A DNA stretch of 64,000 bases. Origin: Methyloversatilis sp. GTDB lineage: Bacteria; Pseudomonadota; Gammaproteobacteria; Burkholderiales; Rhodocyclaceae. The notes below the pieces were generated by a model. It was given only the letters and a program-made list of their open reading frames with translations, was not told the DNA's origin and did not search any database. Shown here in pieces: positions 52,316-61,026 of the stretch. Made by a program: the position numbers and the translations under genes. The DNA lies in the NCBI RefSeq assembly GCF_030698125.1, contig NZ_JAUYNV010000008.1, forward strand, positions 62,001 through 126,000, written 5' to 3'. How positions within the stretch are numbered: position 1 is the first letter of the stretch; every line of letters starts with the position of its first letter.

Positions 52316-53404
52316 ATGTCCATCAGCGAAGCCCAGGTCCAGAGTGCGCTCAAGGAACTGATCGATCCCAATACCGGCAAGGATTTCATTACCACGCGCA
52401 GCGCGCGGAACATCCGCGTCGACGGCATCGACGTGTCAGTCGACATCGAACTGGGCTATCCGGCGAAGAGCCAGATGGATCACCTGCGCCGGATGGCCAT
52501 CGCCGTGCTGCGTGCGATTCCGGGGGTCGGCAATGTCAGCGTCAGCATGACGCAGAAGATCGTGTCGCACACGGTGCAGCGCGGCGTGAAGCTGCTGCCC
52601 GGTGTGAAGAACATCATCGCCGTGGCGTCCGGCAAGGGCGGCGTCGGCAAGAGCACCACCGCGGTGAATCTTGCGCTGGCGCTGGCTGCCGAAGGCGCGA
52701 CGGTCGGTCTGCTCGACGCCGACATCTACGGCCCGTCGCAGCCGCAGATGCTGGGCATCACCGGCCGCCCGGATTCGCCGGACGGCAAGTCGCTGTCGCC
52801 GATGATGGCCTACGGCATCCAGGCGATGTCGATCGGCTTCCTGATCGACGTCGAAACGCCGATGGTTTGGCGCGGCCCGATGGTGACCTCGGCGCTGGAA
52901 CAGTTGCTGACCGAAACCCGCTGGGAGGATGTCGATTACCTGGTGATCGACATGCCGCCGGGTACCGGCGACATCCAGCTTACGCTGGCGCAGAAGGTGC
53001 CGGTGACCGGCGCCGTCATCATCACGACGCCGCAGGACATCGCGCTGCTGGATGCACGCAAGGGACTGAAGATGTTCGAGAAGGTGGGTATTCCCATCCT
53101 CGGCATCGTGGAAAACATGAGCATCCACACCTGTTCGAAGTGCGGCCACGAAGAGCACATCTTCGGCGAGGGTGGCGGCGCGCGCATGGCGGCCGACTAC
53201 GGGCTCGACGTGCTGGGTTCGCTGCCGCTGGCGATGCAGATCCGCGAACAGGCCGATTCCGGCAAGCCGACCGTGGTGTCCGACCCGGACGGCCGCGTGG
53301 CCGAAATCTATCGCGACATCGCGCGCAAGGTGGCGGTGAAGATCGCCGACAAGGGCAAGGACATGAGCGCCAAATTCCCCAGCATCGTGGTGCAGAACAC
53401 CTGA
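52316..53404 (+). CDS. apbC: Fe-S cluster carrier ATPase of the Mrp/NBP35 family
   Basis: A 362-residue protein that carries iron-sulfur clusters to apoproteins. An N-terminal DUF59/MIP18-like domain (about 5-85) precedes the P-loop ATPase with deviant Walker A SGKGGVGKST, DADIYGPSQP and VIDMPPGTGD. The cluster-binding cysteines are in HTCSKCGHEEHIFG. Length and motifs are typical. It is divergent from metG across 174 bp. Confidence 0.94.
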   Translation: MSISEAQVQSALKELIDPNTGKDFITTRSARNIRVDGIDVSVDIELGYPAKSQMDHLRRMAIAVLRAIPGVGNVSVSMTQKIVSHTVQRGVKLLPGVKNIIAVASGKGGVGKSTTAVNLALALAAEGATVGLLDADIYGPSQPQMLGITGRPDSPDGKSLSPMMAYGIQAMSIGFLIDVETPMVWRGPMVTSALEQLLTETRWEDVDYLVIDMPPGTGDIQLTLAQKVPVTGAVIITTPQDIALLDARKGLKMFEKVGIPILGIVENMSIHTCSKCGHEEHIFGEGGGARMAADYGLDVLGSLPLAMQIREQADSGKPTVVSDPDGRVAEIYRDIARKVAVKIADKGKDMSAKFPSIVVQNT

Positions 53405-53433
53405 TCGCCAGACGAACCCGGAGGCAAGCCGTC

Positions 53434-53736
53434 ATGAAGCCGAACGCACTGTTGATCGCTGCATCCTGTTGTGTCCTTGCCACGGTCGTTCAGGCCGCCG
53501 ATCCGGCAAAGGGCGGTGAACTGGTGGTCGAGGCGCAGTGCGAAAGCTGCCACATGGACAAGCTGGGTGGCGACGGTTCGCAGATCTATCTGCGCAAGGA
53601 CCGGCGGGTGAACACGCTGGCCCAGCTCGCGACCCAGGTCAGCGTGTGCAATTCGCAGCTCAATACCGGCTGGTTCCCGGAGGACGAGGCGCACGTTGCG
53701 GCCTATCTGAACCAGCGTTACTACAAGTTCAGATAA
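53434..53736 (+). CDS. Small monoheme cytochrome c
   Basis: A 100-residue periplasmic protein with signal peptide (about 1-21, ending VVQA) and heme site CESCH (36-40). A further cysteine, C72 (QVSVCNSQL), is unusual. GGAGGCAAGCCGTC precedes the ATG. It is 29 bp after apbC and convergent with the sox operon. Confidence 0.85.
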   Translation: MKPNALLIAASCCVLATVVQAADPAKGGELVVEAQCESCHMDKLGGDGSQIYLRKDRRVNTLAQLATQVSVCNSQLNTGWFPEDEAHVAAYLNQRYYKFR

Positions 53737-53754
53737 GGCACATTCTGCAGGTTC

Positions 53755-53795
53755 GCCAGGCGGGCGCGTCCGCCTGGCACCTCCGCCTGGCACCT
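53755..53795. terminator. Hairpin and 13-bp tandem repeat between convergent operons
   Basis: GCCAGGCGG (53755-53763) pairs perfectly with CCGCCTGGC (53770-53778) over a six-base loop. The 13-mer CCGCCTGGCACCT is then tandemly duplicated (53770-53782 and 53783-53795), its second copy touching the stop of the methyltransferase gene. The hairpin probably ends both convergent operons. Confidence 0.55.
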
Positions 53796-54421
53796 CAACT
53801 CGCCGACCGGCGGCAGAAGCAATACACGAACTGCTGCACCACGCCGGTTGGCGTGTGATGGACTTCGCGGCTGTGCTCCAGCAATTCGAACCGTGCCCCG
53901 AATTGAGCGTGCAGCGCGTTTGCACCATAGCGCATCACCGGCAGGCCGCTGCAGCGCTCCGGGCCGTCCTCCGCGAAGGCCGCTACGATGACGTGGCCGC
54001 CCGGCTTTACCGCCCGCAGCACCGTCGCCACATAGGCATCCCGCTGTGCCGAATCGGTCAGGAAGTGGAATACCGCGCGGTCGTGCCACAGGTCGAAGCG
54101 CCGCGGCGGCAATTCGACTGTGGTGATGTCGGCCTCGATCCATTTCACTTTGGCCGCCGCATCGCCCAGCCTTGCCTGCGCTGCGTGCAATGACGTTGCC
54201 GACAGGTCGAGCACACTCAGATCGGTATGGCCGCGCGCAAGCAGATCGTCGACCAGCGTCGAGGCGCCGCCGCCGACATCGATGATGGCCGCATCGAGAC
54301 CAATGCCGGCACGTGCAATCAGGTCGAGCGAATGCTGCGCGTGCGGCTGGAACCAGCTCACGCTGTCCGGCGCCTTGCTGGCATAGACATCTTCCCAGTG
54401 TTTTTTCGTGCCGTCGTTCAT
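53795..54421 (-). CDS. Class I SAM-dependent methyltransferase
   Basis: A 208-residue enzyme with SAM motif IIDVGGGASTLVDDLL and the acidic motif LSVLDLSATSLHAAQARL. WHDRAVFHFLTDSAQRDAYVATVLRAVKPGGHVIVAAF is typical of the family. The substrate is unknown; thiopurine/thiol-type methyltransferases look similar. It is the last gene of the sox operon and overlaps the thioredoxin-like gene (ATGA). Confidence 0.85.
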   Translation of the reverse strand: MNDGTKKHWEDVYASKAPDSVSWFQPHAQHSLDLIARAGIGLDAAIIDVGGGASTLVDDLLARGHTDLSVLDLSATSLHAAQARLGDAAAKVKWIEADITTVELPPRRFDLWHDRAVFHFLTDSAQRDAYVATVLRAVKPGGHVIVAAFAEDGPERCSGLPVMRYGANALHAQFGARFELLEHSREVHHTPTGVVQQFVYCFCRRSAS

Positions 54422-54903
54422 CGCGCAGCCGCCTTGACGCCTGCCGCGATGGCGTCATCAAGATATCCGCCGTAGAAGTCGGCCTTGCCGGCGCCGACCA
54501 GCGGTGAGGCGACCTGTCGGCCGTGGGCATCGAGAAACAGCACGGTCGGCGCGAACTGCACCTTCATGCGTTGTGCAAACGCCGCCTGCGTCGTCTGGCT
54601 GCCGTCGAAGTCGGTCAGCCTGCGTGCGCTGTTCAGATCGACTTCGCGGATCACCAGCCGGCCGCGTTGAGCGGCATCGCGTGCCAGCGGCGCCAGATAG
54701 TGGCTGCGGACCTCTTCGCAGTAGTGGCAGCCGGGCAGCGAAAACAGCACGACGACCACGACGCCCGGGTTGGCGGCGTCACGCACATCCTTCACCGCAT
54801 TCGTCAGCGTCGGCAGGGCCGGCCCTGCGGTACGCGCCGGCGCGGCGAACAGCGCCGGACTGAGCAACAGTGTCATCAGGGCGACGAGCGCGCGAGCGGT
54901 CAT
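54418..54903 (-). CDS. Periplasmic thioredoxin-like protein (SoxW type)
   Basis: A 161-residue exported protein (signal peptide about 1-21) with a CHYC active site in FSLPGCHYCEEVRSHYLAP and the cis-proline region VQFAPTVLFLD. SoxW-like thioredoxins keep the sulfur-binding cysteine of SoxY reduced in some sox systems. Its ATG overlaps the preceding soxH stop. The function is inferred from family and location. Confidence 0.82.
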   Translation of the reverse strand: MTARALVALMTLLLSPALFAAPARTAGPALPTLTNAVKDVRDAANPGVVVVVLFSLPGCHYCEEVRSHYLAPLARDAAQRGRLVIREVDLNSARRLTDFDGSQTTQAAFAQRMKVQFAPTVLFLDAHGRQVASPLVGAGKADFYGGYLDDAIAAGVKAAAR

Positions 54904-55874
54904 TTGTCGAGCGCCTCCTGCTCCATGCGCAGATAGGTGCCGTAGGCGTTGACGCGATTCGCGGCGTCGAAGGCCGGCATCTTTTCCCAGCGGCGCCAGT
55001 CGGTGCGCGCATAGGCTTCGTCGAAGGGCATGAAGTCGCTGACCGCGCGACCCATTTCGGTGCGCAGATAGGTCAGGTAGTCGCGCGTCAGGCCGAGGTC
55101 GCGCGCCGGGTCGGTCGAGGCCGGACCGTGGCCGGTGACCAGCGTGCCGGGCTTGAGCGCAAGCAGCCGGTCCATCGTGGTCAGCCAGCGCTTGCTGTCG
55201 GCGTCACCGACAAAGGGGATGCGGCCGATGAACAGGATGTCTCCCGAGTAGATCACGCCGTCTTCGCGCACCACGACCACCATGTCGTCCGGTGCGTGCG
55301 CCGGGCCCATGTGGATCATTTCGAAACTGATGTCGCCCATGCGGAAGCTGGTGTCGCCCTCCAGCCAGAGGTCGGCGGCGATCAGTCGGGTCTTGCCGTC
55401 GACCCAGGGGTCGAGATCGCGCCGCCGCTGTTCCAGCCGCGCCCGGCCTTCCTCGCCTTCGATGTATTCGCGACCGCTGCGGTGCGCCCAAACTTCGGCG
55501 CCGACCGCCTTGAACGCCTGCAGCCCGTAGAAGTGGTCGGCGTGGTAATGGGTGATCAGCACGCGGCGGATCGGCTGGTCGGTCACGCGGCGGATGGCGG
55601 CGATCAGCGCCTCGCCCAGCGTGGGTGTGCCGAGCGCGTCGATCACGACCACTCCGTCGCCGGTGACGACGAAGCCGGCGTTGGAGTTGTAACCCGCATT
55701 GGCCAGACTGGCCGGGCCGGCTTCACCCTGTACATACCAGCTGTGGGCGCCGACCTGTATCGGCTTGAGCGCCGGATGAACAAGCGGTGCCTCGCCCGCC
55801 ATCGCCCAGTGCGCAAAAAGGACCGCGCAGGTCGCGAAAATTGTCCGCATCGACGGACGACGCAAAAGTGGCAT
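54900..55874 (-). CDS. soxH: SoxH-like metallo-beta-lactamase-fold hydrolase
   Basis: A 324-residue exported protein (signal peptide ending HWAMA) with the metal motif THYHADHFYG, GPAHAPDD and GHGPAS. SoxH proteins are common in sox operons but not strictly needed for thiosulfate oxidation. ATG 55874 is used, ATG 55850 being the alternative; neither has a strong ribosome-binding site. Related zinc hydrolases also occur near quinoprotein systems in methylotrophs. Confidence 0.82.
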   Translation of the reverse strand: MPLLRRPSMRTIFATCAVLFAHWAMAGEAPLVHPALKPIQVGAHSWYVQGEAGPASLANAGYNSNAGFVVTGDGVVVIDALGTPTLGEALIAAIRRVTDQPIRRVLITHYHADHFYGLQAFKAVGAEVWAHRSGREYIEGEEGRARLEQRRRDLDPWVDGKTRLIAADLWLEGDTSFRMGDISFEMIHMGPAHAPDDMVVVVREDGVIYSGDILFIGRIPFVGDADSKRWLTTMDRLLALKPGTLVTGHGPASTDPARDLGLTRDYLTYLRTEMGRAVSDFMPFDEAYARTDWRRWEKMPAFDAANRVNAYGTYLRMEQEALDK

Positions 55875-55875
55875 G

Positions 55876-57600
55876 TCAGGCCATGCCCGGGTTGCCGGCC
55901 ACGCCCTGCAATTCGGGCAGGTTCAGCTTGACCGGCTTGACGGTTTTCACATCGCGCAGATAGCGTGCCATCAGATCCCAGATCGGTTCGCCGCCGGCGT
56001 TCTTCGCTTCTTCAGACACCGGCGCCCAGCCGGCGACGCGATAGGTTTTCGATGCTTCGAGCGGCTTGCCGCCGAGCGACATCGCGGTGATGCGGCTGCC
56101 CATCTTCGCGGTCGGGTCGCAGCGGTACTGCAGCCCGCCGACGCGTACCATGTCGCCGCCCTGCTGGTAGTAGGGGTCGGGGTTGAACAGGTTGTCGCAC
56201 ACGTCTTCGAGCACCGTCTTGATGAATTCGCCGGTCATCGGCGTCAGCGTCGTGTACGGATAGGTGATGGCGGTCTGGTCGAGCAGGTTTTCCATCGTGA
56301 TGGTGTCGCCCGGCAGCAGGCTGGTACCCCAGCGGAAACCGGGCGAGAACGCAATTTCGGCGTCCTTCATCTTCATCAGGCCGTCGAGGATGAGCTGGTC
56401 GAAGCTGCCGTTGAAATTGCCGCGGCGATAGAGCAGGCCTTCGGTCACCGCGAGCTTTTCATTCAGCTTCGCTTCATGCGGTGCACGCATCTTCGCGATC
56501 AGCGACGCCATGTCGGCGTCCGGCTGGATCAGGTTGGAAAACACCGGCAGCAGGTGGTAGCGGAAGTCCGACACCTTGCCGCCCTTCACGTCGAAATCGA
56601 GCACGCCGAGGAATTTGCCGTTCGAGCCGGCGTTGGTGACCAGGGTCTGGCCGCCGCCGTTCTTCACGATGACCGGCGCCGGCACGCCGTCGTGCGTGTG
56701 CCCGCCGAGGATGGCATCGACGCCGCGCACCCTGGAGGCCATCTTGATGTCGACATCCATGCCGTTGTGCGACAGCACGACCACCACCTGTGCGCCTTTG
56801 GCGCGTGCGGCATCGACGTGTTCCTGCAGGCTTTCGTCGTTGATGCCGAAGCTCCAGTCCGGCGTGAAGTAGCGCGGATTGGCGATCGGCGTGTACGGGA
56901 AGGCCTGGCCGATGATGGCCACCGGCACGCCGTTGATCGGCTTGATGACGAAAGGCGGGAACACCTGGTCGCCGAAGTCGGTGGTTTTCACGTTCTGCGC
57001 GACGAAGTCGATCTTGCCGGCGAAGTCGCCGTCGACGATCTGCTTCACCCGTTCGGCGCCGTAGGTGAATTCCCAGTGGCCGGTCATGACATCGACGCCG
57101 AGCAACTTGCCGGCGTCGACCATGTCCTGCCCCCGGGTCCACAGCGCAAGGCCGGAACCCTGCCAGGTGTCGCCGCCGTCGAGCAGCAGCGCGCCCGGCC
57201 GGCTCGCCTTCATGCGCTTGACCAACGTGGCGAGGTGAGCGAAGCCGCCGACCTTGCCGTAGGTTTTCGCCGCCTGCGAAAAGTCGAGGTAGGTGAAGGC
57301 GTGTGCCTGCGCACTGCCCGGCGCGATGCCGAACTGCTTCAGCAGCTTTTCGCCGACCAGATGCGGTGGCCGACCCATCATGTCGCCGATGCCCAGATTC
57401 ACGTCCGGCTCGCGGAAGTGGATGGGCATCAGCTGCGCGTGGCAGTCGGTGAAATGCAGCAGGCTCACGTTGCCGAAGCGCGGCAGTTCATACATCTGCC
57501 CGGCCGCGCTCGCAGCCTGGGCGAAGCTGCCATGCAGGGCCATGCCGCCGGCACTGGCGGCCGCCAGTACCTGCAGGAATTCGCGGCGGTTCATGCTCAT
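55876..57600 (-). CDS. soxB: Thiosulfohydrolase SoxB
   Basis: A 574-residue dimanganese hydrolase that releases sulfate from the SoxY-bound intermediate. A Tat signal, RREFLQVLAAASAGG, begins the protein. Metal-site motifs are in place: LHFTDCHAQL, LLDGGDTWQGS, TGHWEFTYG and GGHTHD. ATG 57600 follows GGAG; ATG 57594 is also in frame. It starts seven bases after soxX. Confidence 0.95.
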   Translation of the reverse strand: MSMNRREFLQVLAAASAGGMALHGSFAQAASAAGQMYELPRFGNVSLLHFTDCHAQLMPIHFREPDVNLGIGDMMGRPPHLVGEKLLKQFGIAPGSAQAHAFTYLDFSQAAKTYGKVGGFAHLATLVKRMKASRPGALLLDGGDTWQGSGLALWTRGQDMVDAGKLLGVDVMTGHWEFTYGAERVKQIVDGDFAGKIDFVAQNVKTTDFGDQVFPPFVIKPINGVPVAIIGQAFPYTPIANPRYFTPDWSFGINDESLQEHVDAARAKGAQVVVVLSHNGMDVDIKMASRVRGVDAILGGHTHDGVPAPVIVKNGGGQTLVTNAGSNGKFLGVLDFDVKGGKVSDFRYHLLPVFSNLIQPDADMASLIAKMRAPHEAKLNEKLAVTEGLLYRRGNFNGSFDQLILDGLMKMKDAEIAFSPGFRWGTSLLPGDTITMENLLDQTAITYPYTTLTPMTGEFIKTVLEDVCDNLFNPDPYYQQGGDMVRVGGLQYRCDPTAKMGSRITAMSLGGKPLEASKTYRVAGWAPVSEEAKNAGGEPIWDLMARYLRDVKTVKPVKLNLPELQGVAGNPGMA

Positions 57601-57607
57601 TGCGCTG

Positions 57608-58246
57608 TCACTCCGCGTTGACCGGCGACTTCGGATCGAGCAGCAGGGCCACGATGTGGCGGATCTGCTTTTCGTCGAGGATGCCGTGCGTGCCGAAGCG
57701 AGGCATGTTGGTGCAGGCACTGTAGGCGTTCGGATTCCAGATCTTGGCCCACACATACTTCTGCGTGGCTTCGGTGCTGCCGTGCACCTTGCCGTACTGG
57801 TACAGGCTGGGGCCGATGGTGCCGTACGAAATTTCCTTCTTCGTGATGCGGTGGCAGTTGTAGCAGTTGCCGCCATTTGCAGCGTCGGGTTTGTCGGTCC
57901 AGGTCAGACCGCGGCCACTCTGTGCGATCTTTTCGCCTTCCTTCCAGTCGCCGATGTACTTGCCGTCGGATGGCCACTTCACCTCGGCGAGTGCCGCTGC
58001 CTGGAATCGCTCGCGCAGGTCGTCATCGAGGCTGTGCCCGAATTTCGAGCAGGCGACCATGACTTCGTCCTGCGTCAGGCGATCGGTCTTGACGATGCCC
58101 TGTTCGCGGAACGATGCGGCCATGACGGCTGCGGCGTCCTTGTCGTAATCGGCCGAGGAGACTCTGGACGCGCCGGTGCCGGCGCAGCCCGCGACGGTGG
58201 CCAGCACGGCGAGCGCGACTGCGCCCTGACGGATGCGGATATTCAT
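57608..58246 (-). CDS. soxX: Cytochrome c SoxX
   Basis: A 212-residue monoheme subunit with CYNCH in GGNCYNCHRITKKEISYG and a late methionine ligand in NMPRFGTHGIL. The N-terminus has a lipobox-like VAGC (C21), so it may be membrane-anchored. With SoxA it attaches thiosulfate to SoxY. It lies 10 bp after soxA. Confidence 0.94.
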   Translation of the reverse strand: MNIRIRQGAVALAVLATVAGCAGTGASRVSSADYDKDAAAVMAASFREQGIVKTDRLTQDEVMVACSKFGHSLDDDLRERFQAAALAEVKWPSDGKYIGDWKEGEKIAQSGRGLTWTDKPDAANGGNCYNCHRITKKEISYGTIGPSLYQYGKVHGSTEATQKYVWAKIWNPNAYSACTNMPRFGTHGILDEKQIRHIVALLLDPKSPVNAE

Positions 58247-58256
58247 CGTGCTCTCC

Positions 58257-59063
58257 TTAACGCTTGATGGCCGGGGCGATGCTTTCGACCGTGCCGTTGG
58301 CGGTCACGCCCAGATAGCTCGACAGGGCGACGGTCACGTCAGAGCCGTACATGGGGTACGGGAAACGCTGCTGGCGGAAGCAGTCGTTGAGTCGGCGCTG
58401 CATGCTCCACAGCTCGCCCGACGACACGCGGTAGGCCGGCCATGAACCGAAGCCGCGCGCGGCGTCCGGGCCCTTGGTCAGATTGGGCAGATCCTGCAGG
58501 CGGATGCGCTTGCCATCCTCGCCGTGACAGGTGACGCAGCCGAAGTCGTGCGTGCCGCCGCGGTAGTTGAAGGCGCGCTTGCCGATTTCGTACATGCGCT
58601 TCTCTTCCGGATGTGCCATCGGCAGGTTGAACTTCATGCCGCGCGATTCGGCCGATATCCACGCGACCAGTGCTTCGATGTTTTTCTGCTCACCTTTGCC
58701 GAACGGGGTCTTCGCCACCTCGTCGGCCGGAATGCCCTGCAGCGTTTCCATGCAGGTCAGCAGGCGGGACTCCAGATCCTGCACGCGGCCGGTATCGGCA
58801 AAATGACGCGGCAGCGTGACGAAGACGCCCTTGACGACGCCCGGCCCCTGCCCGAGGTCGCATTTTTCCAGTGTCGCTTTCTTCGGGCCGCGCGCTTCCT
58901 TCCACAACTCCTCGCCGCGCATTTCCCACAACTCGGCCGGATTGCCCTCGGCCAGCGCCTCGCGGTACTTGGCGATGCCCTCGGCAGTGGCGTCTGCCAG
59001 CACCGGCGTGGCAAACATGAACGCCGACGCGACAACGCAGGCAGCGTATGTGCTGTTCTTCAT
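58257..59063 (-). CDS. soxA: Cytochrome c SoxA, monoheme form
   Basis: A 268-residue periplasmic protein (signal peptide ending VLADA). A single heme motif, CVTCH, is at 176-180. In place of the N-terminal heme of diheme SoxA there is a cysteine pair C68 and C104 that can form a disulfide. The active-site cysteine is C228 in LNDCFRQQRFPYPMYG, the distal ligand that is persulfidated during catalysis. ATG 59063 follows GGAGGAAGAG. Confidence 0.94.
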   Translation of the reverse strand: MKNSTYAACVVASAFMFATPVLADATAEGIAKYREALAEGNPAELWEMRGEELWKEARGPKKATLEKCDLGQGPGVVKGVFVTLPRHFADTGRVQDLESRLLTCMETLQGIPADEVAKTPFGKGEQKNIEALVAWISAESRGMKFNLPMAHPEEKRMYEIGKRAFNYRGGTHDFGCVTCHGEDGKRIRLQDLPNLTKGPDAARGFGSWPAYRVSSGELWSMQRRLNDCFRQQRFPYPMYGSDVTVALSSYLGVTANGTVESIAPAIKR

Positions 59064-59153
59064 GATCTCTTCCTCCAGTCCTTGACGGGATGTCCTGGCT
59101 GATGACGGGACCGGCCTGCTTCGGGTCGACCCTCGGTGCAACGACGAGCGGGT

Positions 59154-59465
59154 TCAGGCCACGACGACTTCGTCGGTGCGCTTGTCGCCCTTGTTGTCCA
59201 CCCAGCTCACGTTGACCTTGTCGCCCTTGGCGCCGCCGGCGAACTTGAACTGCAGATAAGGGTTCTTCGATACCGCCGGGCCGAACTGGGCGGCCAGCAC
59301 GACGCGGCCGTTGTGGGTGGCCGTCAGTTCGGTGATGTGATGGGCCGGGACCAGGGCACCGGACGCGTCCTTGCGCTGACCGGTTTCCATGTCGTGGCTC
59401 ATCAGTATCTTCACTTCGGTTTCAGTGCCATTGCTGGCGGCGCGGATGCGCATCGGACCTGCCAT
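59154..59465 (-). CDS. soxZ: Sulfur-oxidation carrier subunit SoxZ
   Basis: A 103-residue cytosol-made, immunoglobulin-like protein that pairs with SoxY as the sulfur carrier in the periplasm (exported with SoxY's Tat signal). It begins MAGPMRIRAASNGTETEVKI and has SHDMETGQRKDASG and FGPAVSKNPYLQFKFAG, typical of SoxZ. AAGGAGC lies just before the ATG. Confidence 0.94.
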   Translation of the reverse strand: MAGPMRIRAASNGTETEVKILMSHDMETGQRKDASGALVPAHHITELTATHNGRVVLAAQFGPAVSKNPYLQFKFAGGAKGDKVNVSWVDNKGDKRTDEVVVA

Positions 59466-59515
59466 GTCTTGCTCCTTGGGTTGTGCGTGGGATGTGAACG
59501 AATTGCCGACCGCTA

Positions 59516-59986
59516 TCAGCCGCCGCAACCGCCCAGCGTCACCTTGATTTCCTTGGACACCATGTAGAAGCTGCCGCCTGCCTTGACCAGAGCGAACACG
59601 TTCGAGGTCTGGCCCATCTTCACGCGGGTGCTCACGTCGGCCATCGTGCCGGCGGGCAGCGTGAAGCTGGCAGCCAGCATGCTCGGGTTCTTCTCGATCA
59701 GGATGGCGATGAATTCGGTGTCGGCGAGCGCGCTCTTGACGCCAACCGGCACCACGGCACCGTTTTCGGCGATATCGGGGCCGCTGATCTGCACATCCTT
59801 CGAATCGGCGGGCTTGCCGGCACCCAGTGCCTTGAGCGCTTCGTCCATCGCCTTGGCTTCGAACGCTGGCTTGTCCCATCCGGCCGCCTGCGCCTGTTGG
59901 GTCGTGATCAGGCCGGCGGCCACCAGCAGACCGAACAATCCGGCCGCGCTGCCGCTCTTCAGGACTTCCCTTCGCTGCGTGTTCAT
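59516..59986 (-). CDS. soxY: Sulfur-carrier protein SoxY
   Basis: A 156-residue protein with a Tat-type signal (RREVLKSGSAAGLFGLL) and the C-terminal GGCGG peptide (152-156), whose cysteine carries the sulfur intermediates. The body (VQISGPDIAENGAVVPVGVKSAL) is standard SoxY. GAGGAGGAAACGG precedes the ATG. Confidence 0.95.
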   Translation of the reverse strand: MNTQRREVLKSGSAAGLFGLLVAAGLITTQQAQAAGWDKPAFEAKAMDEALKALGAGKPADSKDVQISGPDIAENGAVVPVGVKSALADTEFIAILIEKNPSMLAASFTLPAGTMADVSTRVKMGQTSNVFALVKAGGSFYMVSKEIKVTLGGCGG

Positions 59987-59997
59987 CCGTTTCCTCC

Positions 59998-61026
59998 TCA
60001 GTTTTCGGGCGAGCCCGACAATATCCATTTGATCAACGCAGCCGTGTCCGCGTCGCTGACATGCGCCTGGGGCGGCATTGCCACATCGCCCCACGTGCCG
60101 CTGCCACCTGCCTTGACACGGCCGATGAGCTGCGATTCTGCCCCCCTGTCGTCTTTGTAGCGCTTCGCGATGTCGCGGAAGGACGGCCCGAGTATCTTGC
60201 TGGCGATGCCGTGACAGCCACTGCAACCGCTCTTCTTCATCAAGTCCATCGCGGGATGCGGCGCGGGCGCTGCCGCAGCGCCGCCGGCACCCTCGCTCGT
60301 CTGCTGCCCCCGTACGGCGCCGATCACCCGGTTCTGATCGGCGAGATTGCCGTGTGCGTCGCGGGCGTAGTCCGGCAGGCTGGACCCCATCGTGATCTGT
60401 GTCTTGCAGTTCTTCATGCAGGCCACGTTCTTCACGTCAGGCTTGCCCTTGATGTCCCACATGCCATGTTTTGTCGTCATGCCGTTGCGGTTCGGCATGC
60501 GTTTCTGAACTTCGGCGATGTTCTTGTCCGACAGCGTGAAGTCGGCCGGCACGATTTCACCCAGATGAAGCAGGTAGGCAAGCACGGCGTACACCTCGTC
60601 CGGGCTCAGCGACTTGGGTGCATTCCACGGCATGGCGCGGTTGATGTAATCCCACAGCGTCGACAGCGTCGGCACCTTCATCAGCGTGCTGCGCTGCGGG
60701 GCGTCCTGCCGGATGTAGGCGCCGACACGGCCGGTTTCGATGTCCTCTTTCGTCGTGCCGCCGACCAGCGGGGTGAAAACCTCGTTGCTTTCGCCGAAGC
60801 TGCCGTGACAGGCCGTGCACTTCGCTTCCCACAGTTCGATGCCCTGATCCACCGAACCCTTGCCGGGTGGCAGGCCCTTGAAATCGGGACGCACATCGAT
60901 GTCCCATGCCTTGACTTCGGACGGGGTGGCCGCACGGCCGACGCCCGGGAAGCTGCTGTTAGCCGAGGCGTTGGCCGCGGCTGCGATCAGGCAGCCCGCG
61001 AGGAGAAGTTCAGAAAACCTGGACAT
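59998..61026 (-). CDS. soxD: Diheme cytochrome c SoxD
   Basis: A 342-residue exported protein with CTACH at 70-74 and CSGCH near residue 270, the two hemes that take electrons from SoxC. KKSGCSGCHGIASKILGPSF is the C-terminal heme region. Its start lies inside the end of soxC. With SoxC present, the sulfane sulfur can be oxidised fully to sulfate. Confidence 0.92.
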   Translation of the reverse strand: MSRFSELLLAGCLIAAAANASANSSFPGVGRAATPSEVKAWDIDVRPDFKGLPPGKGSVDQGIELWEAKCTACHGSFGESNEVFTPLVGGTTKEDIETGRVGAYIRQDAPQRSTLMKVPTLSTLWDYINRAMPWNAPKSLSPDEVYAVLAYLLHLGEIVPADFTLSDKNIAEVQKRMPNRNGMTTKHGMWDIKGKPDVKNVACMKNCKTQITMGSSLPDYARDAHGNLADQNRVIGAVRGQQTSEGAGGAAAAPAPHPAMDLMKKSGCSGCHGIASKILGPSFRDIAKRYKDDRGAESQLIGRVKAGGSGTWGDVAMPPQAHVSDADTAALIKWILSGSPEN